Positions 13,561 through 26,419 of a stretch of DNA of 64,000 bases are shown here, piece by piece. Numbering within the stretch: position 1 is the stretch's first letter; every line of letters starts with the position of its first letter. The DNA comes from Moringa oleifera (taxonomy: Eukaryota; Streptophyta; Magnoliopsida; Brassicales; Moringaceae): the NCBI GenBank assembly GCA_021397835.1, contig JAJFZO010000609.1:126501-190500 (forward strand). The letters run 5' to 3'. Below the pieces are notes generated by a model, which was not told where the DNA came from, searched no databases, and saw only the letters and a list, made by a program, of their open reading frames with translations. A program made the position numbers and the translations under genes.

Positions 13561-16500
13561 ACTAATGGTTTTGGGAAGTTATGAATGCTGCAATGGGTAG
13601 ATCTACTGCATTTGCTTCTCTTCCCTTGATAAGACCTTCATTGAGGACCCAACATGAAAGGCAATCATCAAAGGCTGCCTAGAAGAGAAAAACTCCTAAA
13701 ATTACTAAGGTTACTCCTCTTGTTCCTCAAGCACTAAAAGCAAGGCCAACCTTTTAGGCTAGTAACTTGCAAAAAGGAAGTAGAAGGTCAGCATTGACCT
13801 TAATGATCTGGGTGCAATGGATTCACTTCCCATCTTACATGAGTAGTTCTTGCCATATTAGAACTTATGAGCATAAGGGAGTATAAATCACCCTAGCCTA
13901 ATACATTGTTACTTTGTTTCTTTAGTTCTTTGAGTTTCACATCTAGTACTTTAGTTTTTTAACCTTATTGACTTCTCTCAATTTTCTTGTTATATTTTGT
14001 CAGACATACAACTATATTGACTAACAAATACAATCGCACTAGTATTGGGCTACATTACTATAAAAATGAAGCTTAAGTGCCAATGAATCAATCATAGATA
14101 TTGTTAATAGAGTCAATGTTTACATTACAAAAGTCAAAAGATTGAAAAATATTTTGATAAAAACTAATCATACCTAGACGGCACTAAGCTCAAGCTAGCC
14201 TAGTTAAGGCGAACATTGTTGTCAGAGTTAACCACATGAAGAATGAATTCACTTTAAAGAATTTAAAAGAGGTTAAAATAGTTTAGGAGGAACTCGATCA
14301 AGGGCCATTAATGAATTTCATTTATCAGATGAGTATACGGTAGAGATCAGGGAGTAAGTATCTCGTTTTTACTAGCCCATCTGAAAAAGACTTGTAAGAA
14401 AGATCAAGGAAAAACTTCTTGAAGTCAACCTAGATTAGATGCAAGCGGCACATCCAACTGAGACTTCATCAATACATTCTGAGGACTTTAAGGTGTCATT
14501 AGTGGATAACACCTAAGAGTTGGCTCCCGAACAAGCAGAAGAAATATCCCTTAGCTAGCTCTTGTAGATACCATTGCTCGACCTTCTAAACTTGAAGTTC
14601 TAAGAGCAACTCTAAATGTTTTAGTGGCAACAACTCTAATCCTGCCCTTAGTGAAGTGTGATTCAACTTACTTTGATTGTATTACCTTTTTTGTTTTCTA
14701 GCCTTGTATGAACTTTTTCGATCCTAAAATGTTTTTTTTTTTTTTTTTGCTTTCCTTTTAGCATTTTATTAACTGATTCATCAATGGCTAACTTTAAACA
14801 TCAATGAAAATTTTGATTTAGGGATGTAACACTTAAAAGCTTAATATCTAACACTTAATATCCGTTCTATACTTTAAATATGCCTTGATGACTTTGTTGA
14901 ACTATTAACTGCTAACATGGCCTTAACTTAGTGAAACCAATAAGCTATTAAACATTTGAGGAAACTTAGCCTTAACAAGGTTACTGAATTTCTAGTTTTT
15001 TATGAAGTCTAAATTAACCAAAGCTTCACTGCTAAATCTGATGAAAAATTAATCAAGAGTTTTAACATAAGCACTAAACATTTAACACATAATATTGGTT
15101 CTAAAATATATCCCGATGATTCCATTCATCTTTCAATTCCTGATGTACCCTCACTGATATGGTAATCAGTGAGCCACTGAATGCTAATGACTAATCATGA
15201 TGAACCATGTCCTCAATGAACCAAAGACTTAATAACTCTTTAACAAATCAAAATCCTCGTGAATAAATTCTTGATGAATGTAAGTCTCGATCTACATTTG
15301 CTATAAGCCTTTTGAGCACCTAACTTGATGTCCTTGAGTGCAAAATTATGTATTTACACTCATTATTGCACTTAAGAGAGAAGTGATAAGTTGCTTTTAA
15401 GACTTCAATGAGGTCTTAATCCTCCTTATATTTTTAGTCTGGAACACTATAGTTGTTCACATCAGTTGGTATGCGATCCCAAGAGATTAAAAAATAATTG
15501 AGCCTTCATCCCTTATTACTACGTAAAAGTCCTTTTCCAAACTTCCTAAATAATAAAGACTTCTTGGCATTAAAATACCAAATTTCTTTATATGTATCTA
15601 TATTTTAATACTAATGTTTTACCTCAAAAAACCTAGCAAATAAGGCTAGAACAAGATACCAAACTTTTACATCAAAAGATTGAGTAGTGAAGGCAACAAG
15701 GCACCTCCATGCATTGGAAACCAGTTAGGATAGAGCAGGTTTGAAGTATTCTAAAGTGAAAAGAAAGAAAGATTGGATGGAAGCCTTAGTCTGGCTCTAA
15801 AACACTCCTTAAAAACTATAATATAACCTAGATTATATGGCCTAGCATTAGCATTAAAGAGCTTTAATCTAACCAATTTCAATATGGGATTTGTTTTCTT
15901 AATCTTGATAAGGCCAAAAGTAGTAGGCTTGATATCACCATGAAGTTCTAAGAATTATAAAAGAGAAAGAAAGATGATAGAAGCTTACTAGAAGTAAAAA
16001 AAGAGATCAGATGCAACATTGGAGAAACTATATGAAGAGAGGAAGGGACAGCATAAAGTGAAGATTGAGAAATTTTTGGCAAAGATAGCAGAATAAAGTG
16101 AAAGGGAATGTTAGGTCAAATGATGGATTTATACAGATTAAGGATAAACTTTAGATGTGAATATGAGCTTACCATTAGAAAGGAGTTGTTAAAATATAGC
16201 CAGTGTAGGGTTATCTAAGGAAATGACCTGACACTAATCGTAACCCAAGAACCTAGCTAAGCTAACCTTATAACCTGTGTTTTAAATAAAGATATGACTG
16301 AGACAAGCAATCAAAAATCATGACTAAAAAAGGTGCAATCTTGATCTAAGAGGCTTTAAAAGCCTAAATCCTCACTTAACTAACCCTAAGAAACATAAAT
16401 CTAGCTGACCAAGAAGCATAAAATTTGGGCTGACCCTTGTTTAACTAGCTGAATTTATGACAGCTGAGCTGGTTGCTCAAAGTAGCATATGTGCACTAGA

Positions 16501-17120
16501 ATCCTCGTATTTAACACCATTTCTGAAAAATTTTCTCTATAAATAGGGATTTTTGCAATAAAGGAGGGAGATCTTTTGAAGAGTATAGAAATTCTGTCAA
16601 CTATGAGTTTAGTTAATTGTATTGAGAGAGAAATTTGAAAGAATAAGCATTTTGCTTTTGTTTGTTTGTTTTGACAGTTCAAACATTTTTTAGTTAAACT
16701 TGTTTTGGAGAAAGGAGCAACTATTCATGTAATCAAAGTGACCATTCTTATGTTCTTCAGTTTGTATTATGTAAATCTTATTAGTTATCATTGTCATAGT
16801 CGGACTTTTTCTCTTTCGATGAAGGAACCAAAGGGTAAAAAAATTTCTCTTTTTCTCAATTTAATAAAGAAATTGCCACCAATCTTTCTTTTTTTTTTTT
16901 TTTTGTGTGATTAGCCACCTTAGTCTCATTTGAAAACTTCATTTTTATTTTTATTTTTGGAAAGAGAACAAGTGAACTTTATTTTTAAAATATGTATTGG
17001 TCTACTTTACTAGAAGATTTGACATTATTTTTGCTTTACATTTGAAACTCTACTGAAATTCAAAATTTTATTATTAAATAATGCTTGCTTTCTATGGGAA
17101 GAGTTTGAGATCAACTCAAT
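13561..17120. other. Spacer inside the gypsy block, with one LTR-like promoter
   Basis: No coding domain was recognised. The stretch separates the gag relic from the protease relic, where an intact element would have little or no spacer, so a nested insertion or expansion is likely. A TATA-like CTATAAATAGGG at about 16,538-16,549 is followed by sequence that could be an LTR R region. Paired LTR ends were not found. Confidence 0.4.
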
Positions 17121-17328
17121 CTTAAAATTCAAATTTGCCTTGGATGATGTGCACTTTTTACAGATAACTTTGGGATCAACCCAATTCAAAATCCTATCAT
17201 TGAAGACAATGCCAGAATATTTTGTGTGCGAATTTCATCAAGAGTCTTTTGGTTATTCCTTAAGCTTTCATGATTCTTCCTCTCTAAGTAGCATCTGTAT
17301 ACCTAAATCCCAACATGACATCAGGATA

Positions 17329-17430
17329 GTCCACGTTGAGGTAGTTTGTGTTATAGTCCACATTAGAATAATTTACATCGGGGTAGTCCTCGTCGGGGCA
17401 ATCCACGTTAGGATAATCCATATTAGGGTA
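17329..17430 (+). repeat. 15-bp tandem repeat encoding pentapeptide units
   Basis: Seven units in a row have consensus RTCCACRTTAGGRTA; one unit is 12 bp and the rest are 15 bp. In the plus frame of a 99-codon open stretch (17140-17439) they encode hydrophobic pentapeptides of the type I-V/I-H-V/I-R/G. The array lies between the gag and protease relics of the Ogre/Tat-like element. Confidence 0.85.
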
Positions 17431-17819
17431 ACTTATTAGAGTATATGCTTATTGATAAGTCATACTCGACTTGACATTGCCACTACATTATTTTTGACCT
17501 ATTATCGGGTTCTATTCATATTTAAGGTGAGAATATCTATACCCTCCCCCATGGTAGCAAAATAGTCAAAAGTGATCACCAATGTACCTGCCCCTTTCCC
17601 TTACAAGGATGATCAAGTTGTATGAAGGAGATATAAAACTACAGTTTAAAAAAGTGAAATATCAAATATCGTTGGCCCTAATCACATAACAAGGAGCAAA
17701 AAATGCTATGGCACAACAGAAGCACCAAATTAACCTACTGAACAAAAAAATAATGTAACAAGGTACAAGTCGTGGAGAAAGAGGCTTCTCAAGCTATGGT
17801 GGAGAAGAAGGCTCCTCAG

Positions 17820-18270
17820 GTTATGGTGGAAAAAGAGGCTTTAGAATTTTTAAAGTTCATTAAACACAGTGAATATAGTGTAATTGATCAGCTGAGCAAG
17901 ACCTCAGCAAAAATTTCACTAGTATCATTGGTGCTCAATTCATAGCCTCACATGGATGCTTTTATGGAAGTGTTGAAGAATATTTATGTATCGCATCAAA
18001 TCCCTATAAATTAGATAGAGGATCTCGTAGGGCACACCATGATACATAACTTGATATCTTTTACTAATGATGAGATACCTTCGAATGAACGAGGGTCCAC
18101 AAAGGCATTGTACATTTTGATAGAACATATTGGGATCATTATATCCATGATACTGATAGAAAATGAGTCTATCTTAAACATAATGCCAAGTTTACATTGG
18201 ACAAACTTCCAGGCGATACCAGCTTCTTAAGAAGGAGTTCTATCACAGTAAGGCAATTCGATGAAATGAG
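17820..18270 (+). pseudogene. Ogre/Tat-type retropepsin relic
   Basis: The trace opens with the family block HSEYSVIDQLSKTSAKISL (about 17,860-17,920). It continues through a stretch with DEIPSNERGSTKALYI (about 18,067-18,115), then SMILIENESILNIMPSL (about 18,145-18,195). The last stretch is where the active site V-L-V-D-N-G-S-S-L-N-V-M-P should be. The catalytic Asp-Asn-Gly has become Glu-Asn-Glu, so the enzyme would be dead even without the stops. Confidence 0.8.
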
Positions 18271-18560
18271 CAGCCTAGTACTACATATTTGTTCTTTTTT
18301 CTTTTTGAAAAAGTATGGCATGCTTTCATTCATGAATTTTGATAATGAAAATTTTAATAAGAAAAAACCCTAAAATCTTTTAAAAAATTCTATCTTGGGA
18401 AATTGAACAAGAGAAAAAGCAAATACACCTACATAAAGAAGAAATAGAGACAATAAATTTAAGAACTAAAAAGATAAAAAAGAGATTAAGATTAGTGTTA
18501 TGCTGACATCAAAAATAAAAGTAGAGTCGATCAAATTACTACTGAAATAAATAGATATAT

Positions 18561-19560
18561 TCACACGGTCTTATAAAGACATGCTTGGGCTTAATCACAG
18601 TATTGTAAAACATAAATTATTTTTAAAGCCAAAATACCTACCGATCAGAGAAAGACTCCAAGGAATAAAGCCTGATGTGTTAATAAGAATTAAGGAAGAA
18701 GTGCAAAAATTTCTTGATATGGGTTTATCAAGGTGGCAAAATATCCAGCATGGGTCGCTAATATCATCCCTATTATGAAGATGAATGTATAAGAATACGT
18801 GTAGATTACTGAGATTTAAATAAAGCCAACCTAAAAGATAACTTTTCTTTACCTTACATTGACACATTGGTGGACAATAGGGCAAAATTTTCATTGTTTT
18901 CCTTTATGGATGGTTAATCGAGTTATAAATAGATAACTATAACCCTAGAGGACAGGGAATAAATGACTTTTATAACTATGTAGGGAACATTCTGCTATTG
19001 CATATGCTATTTAGGCTTAAGAATGCAAGGATGACAAATCAAAAGAGCATGGTTACACTCTTTCCTAATATGATGAACAAGTCCATAAAAGTCTATGTCG
19101 ATGACATGATAGCAAAATCTGCAAGAATGAGAGTCATATGAAAAACATGCGACAACTTTTTGAAAGGTTGAGGCAATATAAGTTGAGACTAAACTCAAAT
19201 AAATGTACTTTTAGCATGCGATTATGAAAACTATTGCGATTCATAATTAGTAAAAAAGGAATTAAGATAGATTCTGATAAAGTGAAAGCCATCCATGAAT
19301 TACCACCATCAAAGACAGTGAAGAAAGTTAGTGGATTTTTAGGGCAGCTCAATTACATTTCGTGATTCATCTCTCAAATAACAAGATTATTGAACCCGAT
19401 ATTTAAGTTACTGAAAAAGAATGACCTCGGGGAATGGAACAAAGAATGTCAACAGGCTTTCGATAAAATCAAAGTGTATCTAACAAATCCTTGGGTACTG
19501 ATTCAAATGGTGCCTGATAAATCCCTTCTTTTATATCTAACAGTATATGAAAGGTATTAG
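18561..19560 (+). pseudogene. Gypsy reverse transcriptase relic
   Basis: The domain begins with DMLGLNHSIVKHKL and KPDVLIRIKEEVQKFLDMG. It passes through DNFSLPYIDTLVDN-like sequence (shifted frame) and keeps the catalytic box VYVDDMIAKS at about 19,092-19,125. It ends with GKLLGF-like sequence, then VKAIHELPPSKTVKKVSGFL (about 19,280-19,340) and EWNKECQQAFDKIK. Several frame shifts and stops interrupt it, although the YVDD active site survives. The order PR-RT-RH-INT with what follows fits one decayed Ogre/Tat-lineage element. Confidence 0.88.
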
Positions 19561-20330
19561 GATGTGAACTAGGACAACAAGATAATTCGAAGAAGAAAGA
19601 ATATGGCATCTATTATTTAAGTAAGAAGTTTATTCATTAATTGAAAAGTTTTTTGTGTAATGGATTGGGCAGCATAAAGGCTTCGCTAATATTTATTTGA
19701 ATCATATCACATGGATCATTGTCATGTTGGATCTTATAAAATATCTATTCGAAAATCATCTCTATTAAGGTGAATAATGTGATGACAGGTCATGTTCCTA
19801 GAATTTAACTTGATATATGTTTCTCAAAAGTTTATCAGAAGCAGTGTTATATTAGATTTCTTAGCAGACCACGCCTATAGTGAATATCAGCTAGTAAATT
19901 TGATTTTTCTAATGAAGATCTAATGGTAATTACTAAGGAGTAGAGCGATATGAGGAGTACTAGCATATGTATTTGGATAAAACACCCAATATTCTTGGGC
20001 ATGGCATCAAAGTAATGTTGAAATCTCCATAAGGACGATATTGTTTATTCATAGCATGTCTAAATTTCATTTCAACCAAATAATATAACAAAATATGAAG
20101 TGTGTATCATGGGATTACGTAAGCAATCAGTAAAATGATAACTTATGTAAAAGTATTCGATAATTCGATCCTAGTGATATATCAACTAAAAGGCAGTTTG
20201 AAGTACTACGCCTTAGTAAAAGAATTGATCAGGAACTTTAAAGAGATAACTTTCCACCATTTTGCTAAAGAAGAAAATGAAATGGTTGATGCTTTGACAA
20301 TGCTGGCATCTATATTCCAGTAAATGATCC
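19561..20330 (+). pseudogene. Gypsy RNase H relic
   Basis: RNase H follows the RT without a break. The clearest part is at 20,155-20,322: VIYQLKGSLKYYALVKELI, then FKEITFHHFAKEENEMVDAL. This matches the end of plant gypsy RNase H domains (Q-x-x-G-E and the R-E-x-N-x-x-A-D-A-L box). The first half is scattered over frames. Confidence 0.82.
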
Positions 20331-20689
20331 ATTACCAGTATTTCCAATTAAATGAGCATTCAAGAATGACCAATATACTGTGTTGTAATTAAAGAAAAGC
20401 TGCAAGAAAAACCATGGAATTATGATGTTTAAAAGTATTTAGAACGCCAACAATATCCAAAAATTGCTATTGAAAATGCTAAAAAGATGTTAAGATGATT
20501 GGCTATAAATTTCATCCAAGATAATAAGATCCTGTATAGAAAAAGATTTGACGAGATGCTGCTTTGATGTTTAAATAAAAATAAATCCATCATGATAATA
20601 AAAGAAATACATAAAATGGTGTGTGGTACTCGTGCGAATGGACAAAAAAAAGGCCAAATAAATAATCAGAGTAGGATACTTTTGTTGGC

Positions 20690-21410
20690 TATAGAATGGA
20701 ATTCGCCATGACCATTCTCCATGTGGGACTTCAATGTAATTGGACTAATATCTTCGAAAGCTTGTAATAAACACCGATTTATTCTGGTACTTACAAATCA
20801 TTGTACCAAATACGTGGAGGTTGGCTCTTATTCCCACGTTACGAAGGCTTCAATGAGTTGATGCTTGAAAAAAGAAATTATTTATAGATATAAGCCCCTA
20901 AAAAGAATCATTTTAGACAATGCAGCTAACTTGAATAATAAATATATGAAAGAAATATATGCCTAGTTCAACAAAAAGCACCACAATTTTGCCCCCTATA
21001 AACCCAAGATGAATGCAATCATAGAAGCTGCCAATAAAAATATTAAGAAGATCATTTAGAAGATGACAGTGGCCTAAAAAGATCAGCACGACATGTTGCC
21101 TTTGGCCCTACATGCTTACTAAACTTTAGTAAGGACATCAACTGGGGCAATCCCATATTCTTTGGTATATTATCAAAAGTGGTATCACCAATAAAAATGT
21201 AAATTGGTGTTAAAACGCACACCTAAAAATGTGGTAGACTCAAGAAGCAAACGGGCACCCTATTAGGATAGGCCATGTGTGATAAAAATGGTTTTCTTTG
21301 AAGGACTACTCATCCTGTAAGAAATGGATGAGGAAGAGTGACTAAGCCCAATAAACTCAAACATCATTAAAAAGTACTATGCATAAAGTTTTTTCCTTAC
21401 AAATAGGGAA
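20690..21410 (+). pseudogene. Gypsy integrase relic
   Basis: The integrase core is readable across stops: PWPFSMWDFNVIGLISSKAC with RFILVLTNHCTKYVEVGSY, where D-V-I-G and D-Y-F-T-K-W-V-E are usual. It is followed by ILDNAANLNN (family T-D-N-A-x-N), APYKPKMNAIIEAANKNIKK and TSTGAIPYSLVY. The C-terminal tail PINSNIIKKYYA near 21,345-21,380 marks the normal end of this polyprotein. Catalytic residues are partly lost. Confidence 0.85.
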
Positions 21411-22074
21411 TTCTAATATATTAAAAGTAGTCATTGTTAAGAAGGAATCAATCTAGCTAGTCCCAATTAGTGAGGGAGTGAAATTTCATTCTCTTGTACG
21501 CACCTTGAAATGCAAAATTGCTCATTGCATTATCTCGTTTATGTACTATATGTCATTTCTAAGATCACATGTTTGGATGTGTGTTCAGAATAATTTTAAC
21601 CTTAAGATGAAGATATCTTTCTAAGAAGAAGGTAATCATGCTAAAATCAAGGGCAAATAAAATTTTTGGGAGAAATACTCTAAGAAAGTAAACTAAGAGA
21701 GTACATATGAGGAATGCTTCTATTACGAGAATCCTAAGTCAATGATTAAATTGATCAATTTTTAGTGATTATAATTTTCAAAAGGGAAATGAAAGGTCAA
21801 AAGGATCCATTATTCCTCAAAAAAGAGAAAGAAAAAGAAAATGTGAAAAAGTTTGAATTAACAAGTTATATGCTTTAATGACCAAGCAAAGCATTAAAAA
21901 GGGAAGGAAAAAAAAAAAGAAAATCATTGTCAGAGAAAATAAAAAAATCCTTACTGGAAGAAATCTTGGTTACTAAAAAACGCATCATAAACAAAATTCT
22001 ATCAATTTTTAAACAATTCTCAATAATTGAAAATTGTGATTTGGAAAAGTTATATCAAAATTTAGAATAATCGA

Positions 22075-22640
22075 AAGAATAAGAATCGCTTCCTAGCTAA
22101 TTCTATATCTTAAGTTGAATGTGAATTGCTTCCTAATGATTACCAAAATTTAAAACAATAAGAAGAATGAAAATCATTTCCTAGTTAATTCCTTACCTTA
22201 AGTTGAATGTGAATTGCTTTTTAACGATTACCAAATTGGGACAATAGGGTGCATGTGAATCACTTTCTCCTTGACTCCATAAAATTAGATTAATAAGAAG
22301 AACGTGAAAGCTTTCTAGTTAACTCCACTAATCCAAAACAACCACATGAATTTGAATCACTTTTGAGTTGATTTTGCAAATTTATTGCATTAAAGAAGAA
22401 TGCAAATTACTTCTTAGTGGATTACTAAGATAACCTCAGGTTGAATGTAAATTGCTTCTTAAAGTTAACCAAAATTGGAGCAATAAAATGAATATGAATC
22501 ACTTCTTACTTGACTTTTACGTACCCCCCAAAAAAAAAAGGAAAAAGAGAAAAAGATAGTAGGAAGAATGTGAATCACTTCTTAACTGATCTCACAAATT
22601 TGATAACTAGGATTGAATGTGAATCGCTTCCAAAAGAATG
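22075..22640 (+). repeat. Degenerate minisatellite, about 12 units of 40-50 bp
   Basis: Units share the core GAATGTGAATYRCTTCYTA and recur near 22,083, 22,117, 22,165, 22,205, 22,251, 22,300, 22,348, 22,398, 22,443, 22,490, 22,566 and 22,615. The array sits downstream of the integrase relic and is followed by purine-rich DNA (22,670-22,770). That fits the untranslated zone before the 3' LTR of Ogre/Tat elements. Confidence 0.85.
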
Positions 22641-22659
22641 CAAAATAGGGCAGTAAGAT

Positions 22660-22775
22660 AAATGTAAATCATGAAAAAAAAAAAGAAAAATAAAATTGAG
22701 AAAAAACAAATAAAAAATAAAAAGAAAAGGGAAAGAAAGAAAAAAATAATAAGAGTTTGAGGAAGAATTTTTTAA
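22660..22775 (+). other. Purine-rich tract, possible polypurine region before a 3' LTR
   Basis: The plus strand is nearly all A and G for about 100 bp, ending GAGGAAG, then GTGAGGACAAAATTTGTCAT. Retroelements prime plus-strand synthesis from such tracts just before the 3' LTR. An LTR start near 22,790-22,850 is plausible but was not proved by a matching second LTR. Confidence 0.4.
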
Positions 22776-22789
22776 TTTGTGAGGACAAA

Positions 22790-25700
22790 ATTTGTCATCT
22801 CTTAATATTTATTTCATTTTTTATCATCAAGAATAAACAAAGAATGGTAGCTGTCGATGCTCGAATTTTACACTCACTGAAATCATAAAAGCCAAAGATG
22901 TCTACTAAGGCCTACTGAGGAGAAATTAGATATAAGATAGAGAATTTGATAGGCAACATCTCAAAAATAGAAAACAGATAGTCAAAACTCTCATTTACTA
23001 GTCTTTGACATTTGTCCCAAGGAGGGTCTACTTGAAGCTAAGGATAATGTGCTTGGAAGTGGGGGGACCTTCTAATTCACTACGAAGATTGAGGGAAAGT
23101 TTTTTTAAAAGTAAAGAAATGAATGATAGGATATAGAAATCTCCATTTTGAGTAAGGAAGAGTGTCCAGATACATCTTTAGCTTATTTTTTACATTCTTC
23201 TTTACTAAAGGATGCCAACAACAAAGAAGACTCTGAAAAGTCTACCTAAGGTTAAAAAGTGAATATATGGATGCAAATCCTTATTTTTAGTAAAAGTAGA
23301 CTCTCTACCCTCTCATTTAACATTTTTGACACTTATCCCAAGGAGACTCTACTTGCTTGCCTGTAAAAGTCTATCTTCACATTTTGCAGAAAATATGAAA
23401 TTTTATTATGATGGAACTTGAAGATTTTAATATTGTTAATGGTTCTTTCATCTTATAAAATTATTCAAGAGAAGAGAATAGACAAAGAATTGCAAAAGGA
23501 AGTCCATTTTTATTTCCATAAGAGTGGATAAATCAAAGTAAAAGAAAAAATACATATTCAATTAATCTTTACTTTAGCACCAATAGTTTTCTTATTCAAT
23601 TCTTGTAAGATTTAATTCATAGAGTTTGTAGAGATAAAGACAAGGCTCCTTATATGGTCAACCACTGATGGAATAGCTTGAAAGGTAGAAGATAAACTTG
23701 ATGCAATGGTGAAGTCAAGATTGACGTGGGGATACTTTTTTAACATTTTAGTCTTATTGCCTTTTTACACTTCCTAGAACACTTCTGCATACTCGTTCAA
23801 GATAATCTTGTTGAGCTCCTCAGTATCATTAAAAGCTATTATAGTGTCCTTTTTAGTTGCAACTAGTTACTCCAGATGATTCTTTTTTAGCTTTTTCCTA
23901 CTGAAAACTAAAGTTTACCCTCATTTTTTTTCATCTTCACCTTCGCCGAAGAGATTTCATGATCTATCTACTTTTTTTACAACAAGAGAGATGAGGCTTC
24001 GGCTAACAGTTTAGCTTTTCTCTTTTAGGCTTCCTTAAAAGTGTTCTTGGCCTTTTAGAATATTATTCAGCTTGACTTAGAATCTTATATTCTCTAGTTA
24101 TTAGGGTAGACTCTTGGATAGCCTACAACAGAGGGATTTATTGATAGGTAATGAAAAAGAAAAAATAAATATTGTTCAAGTAAAAGGGAAAAAGTTTTAG
24201 CTCTACAAGCACGTCGGACATCCTTTCCAGATGCATCCTCTTATTTTTTGAAAGCATTAATGAAATAAAAATTAGTACAACCACTTCATGAATTATTTTC
24301 TTGATATCTTTAGTTGGGAAAGAAGTGGTGATAGTTATTGGCTCCTGTTGAGAATAGAATTCTACAAAAGTCACCATTTTTTTGTGAAGCATTTTGCTAG
24401 GTTCTTCCCTTTCGTAAAAAAAATGCTACCACCTTTCCTTTCTTAGAGGAGGAACCTAGAGGTGTTTTCTCAACCACTTCCACCACTTCCTCAAAGTTTT
24501 TTTTCTCACACCAAGGTATGACTAAGAAGTGAGCTATAAAGAAAAATAAGAAAAGTCAGAGATAATTTATTAAGAGCATAAAAATTCATATCATAATAGA
24601 AAATTTATTACTTGATGATGAAGATTCTAATTTCTCTAAAGGAAGAAGGTTGGAAGTTGTGCCAAGAAAGGGTCTCCTGATGGGGGAAGGGAGTCTAAAT
24701 AGGATAAAGGAAGAATGGGTTGATTTAAACTCCAAAAGAAAGTTTACTACTATTGGAGACTGAATAATGAGTAGGTTAGAAGGCCCTCTAGTGGCTGACG
24801 TATGGGGAAGCCCTTGGGAGATTAGGTGGTAATGTACTCCAGCTATCCAGCCCTTCTCAAAGTAGATTGACATAAGTAAAGTCTTTTTGCTTCTTGTCAA
24901 GGACTGCTAAAAAACAATAAGAGACTCACAAAGAGTGGTATTATTGCCATAATTTGGGTTAAGGAAGGTTTATTGGTCAATCCTAAGGGGAATTTTATTT
25001 TAAAGCATCTAGAAATAAGACTGCTTCTAATGCTATCATAGCCTTTAAAAGATCAAAACAAAAAAGAAAGGTCTTTCGAAAAAGAAATATCAAATCCTAT
25101 TAAGGTGGCCAAAGAAGCTTTGCAGCTGCTTTAACTCAACGAATTTAAAGAATAGCAAAGGTGAAAACTCTATAATTCCTAAATCTAAACACCTCGCAGA
25201 GAAGGCAGCTAGGATCATTTAGGAGTTGGAAACTAGGGCCTTTCATCTAGCGTGGGTATCACCATGCCCACCAAAGTAAGGATCCCATAAATTTTTCTAA
25301 TTCTAACCAAATCTTCGTTAGTAATTACAAAAGGACTTACGAATTCTATGATAAACTAGAGTAAATAAGAAAAAAAAATTGAAGATTACTTAAAAGGGAG
25401 AGAGAGCTTTATTACAAAAAACAAAGACTTACTTAAGAAAATCTAAAAAGCTATATAGGAGCAAAAGGGGTTTCTAAGGAAAAAGAATGGAGGAGATTAT
25501 GGGGAAGAAACAACAACATAAAGAGAAAATGATTTTAAGATAAATAAACATTTGGAGAAAGTAATCGTAAAGATTAGTATCTTTTGCGGCTAATGCTGCT
25601 GACATGGCACGATGTGGTTGGGCATCTCTAATGACAAAGTAAAAAATATATATTAACAATAAATAAAACGGGTAATGTAGCAGGGAAATTAAGTGGCACG

Positions 25701-26400
25701 GCATTAACAGGTGACACTGGTAAAATGGCAAGGTGGGGCTACACATTCACTCAATCATTAATTGATGTAGCAAGGTATAAATGGGCGTTATCATCAACAT
25801 GGAAAAATACAGTCTTGTTGGTAAACCCATTCATTAAATGATATGACACAGCACCCATGGGCTATGCTTGCATCATCAGTCCAAGGCATAGTAAGAGGTG
25901 ACATAGGATGGAACATTGACTGGGTAATAGATGAATGGAGCTAGACCTACCTAGTCAGTCAAAACTTCACACGTGGCAAAAAGCCCATTGACTTAGCAAC
26001 CCGCTCAAAGGTAGCACACTCTGCAAATTAACTTAAGCTGATTTCTTTGGTTAGAAACATGTTTCACATTGAAAATCTTATAAAGAAGGTCGAAATGCAT
26101 GAGAAGATTAAAACTTGCTACTTGAAAAAAAGAATTAAGTCTTGGTTCAAAAGAATTAAGCAACATGGCAGAGGTCACTAAACAAATATATTCTTGGGTT
26201 ACCCAAATAAGAATGGACAAAATTGAAGACATCACCGCATCTAAAATAATGTTGAAGAGTGGGAAATAAACTTAGAATTTACCGGTGCATTCTAATAGAG
26301 TCTTAAAAGACCTCTTGAAGTAAAGTCGATGGTGCTTAAGGCTGCAAGCAGGCATTGCATGGACGCAATGCACTCCTCTGATTAGCCCATCATTTACTGT
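22790..26400. other. Presumed retroelement 3' zone with antisense coding-like traces
   Basis: No intact gene. Direct degenerate repeats containing TCCCAAGGAG occur near 23,010 and 23,336. On the minus strand about 24,100-23,640 carries gag- or extra-ORF-like fragments (for example KKYPHVNLDF with flanking Glu/Lys-rich sequence). Tat-lineage elements are known to have an extra antisense reading frame between integrase and 3' LTR, which may explain this. The minus-strand frames at 24,900-24,586 and 25,746-25,474 match nothing I recognise. Confidence 0.35.
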
Positions 26401-26419
26401 TAACTTGTGTTGAAAAAGA

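Noticed and set aside
17329..17430. Short tandem repeats considered as a CRISPR-like array
   Set aside because: Units are contiguous with no spacers, lie in a retroelement, and the DNA is plant nuclear.
18595..18894. 99-codon minus-strand open frame
   Set aside because: It is antisense to the gypsy reverse transcriptase relic, whose motifs read clearly on the plus strand.
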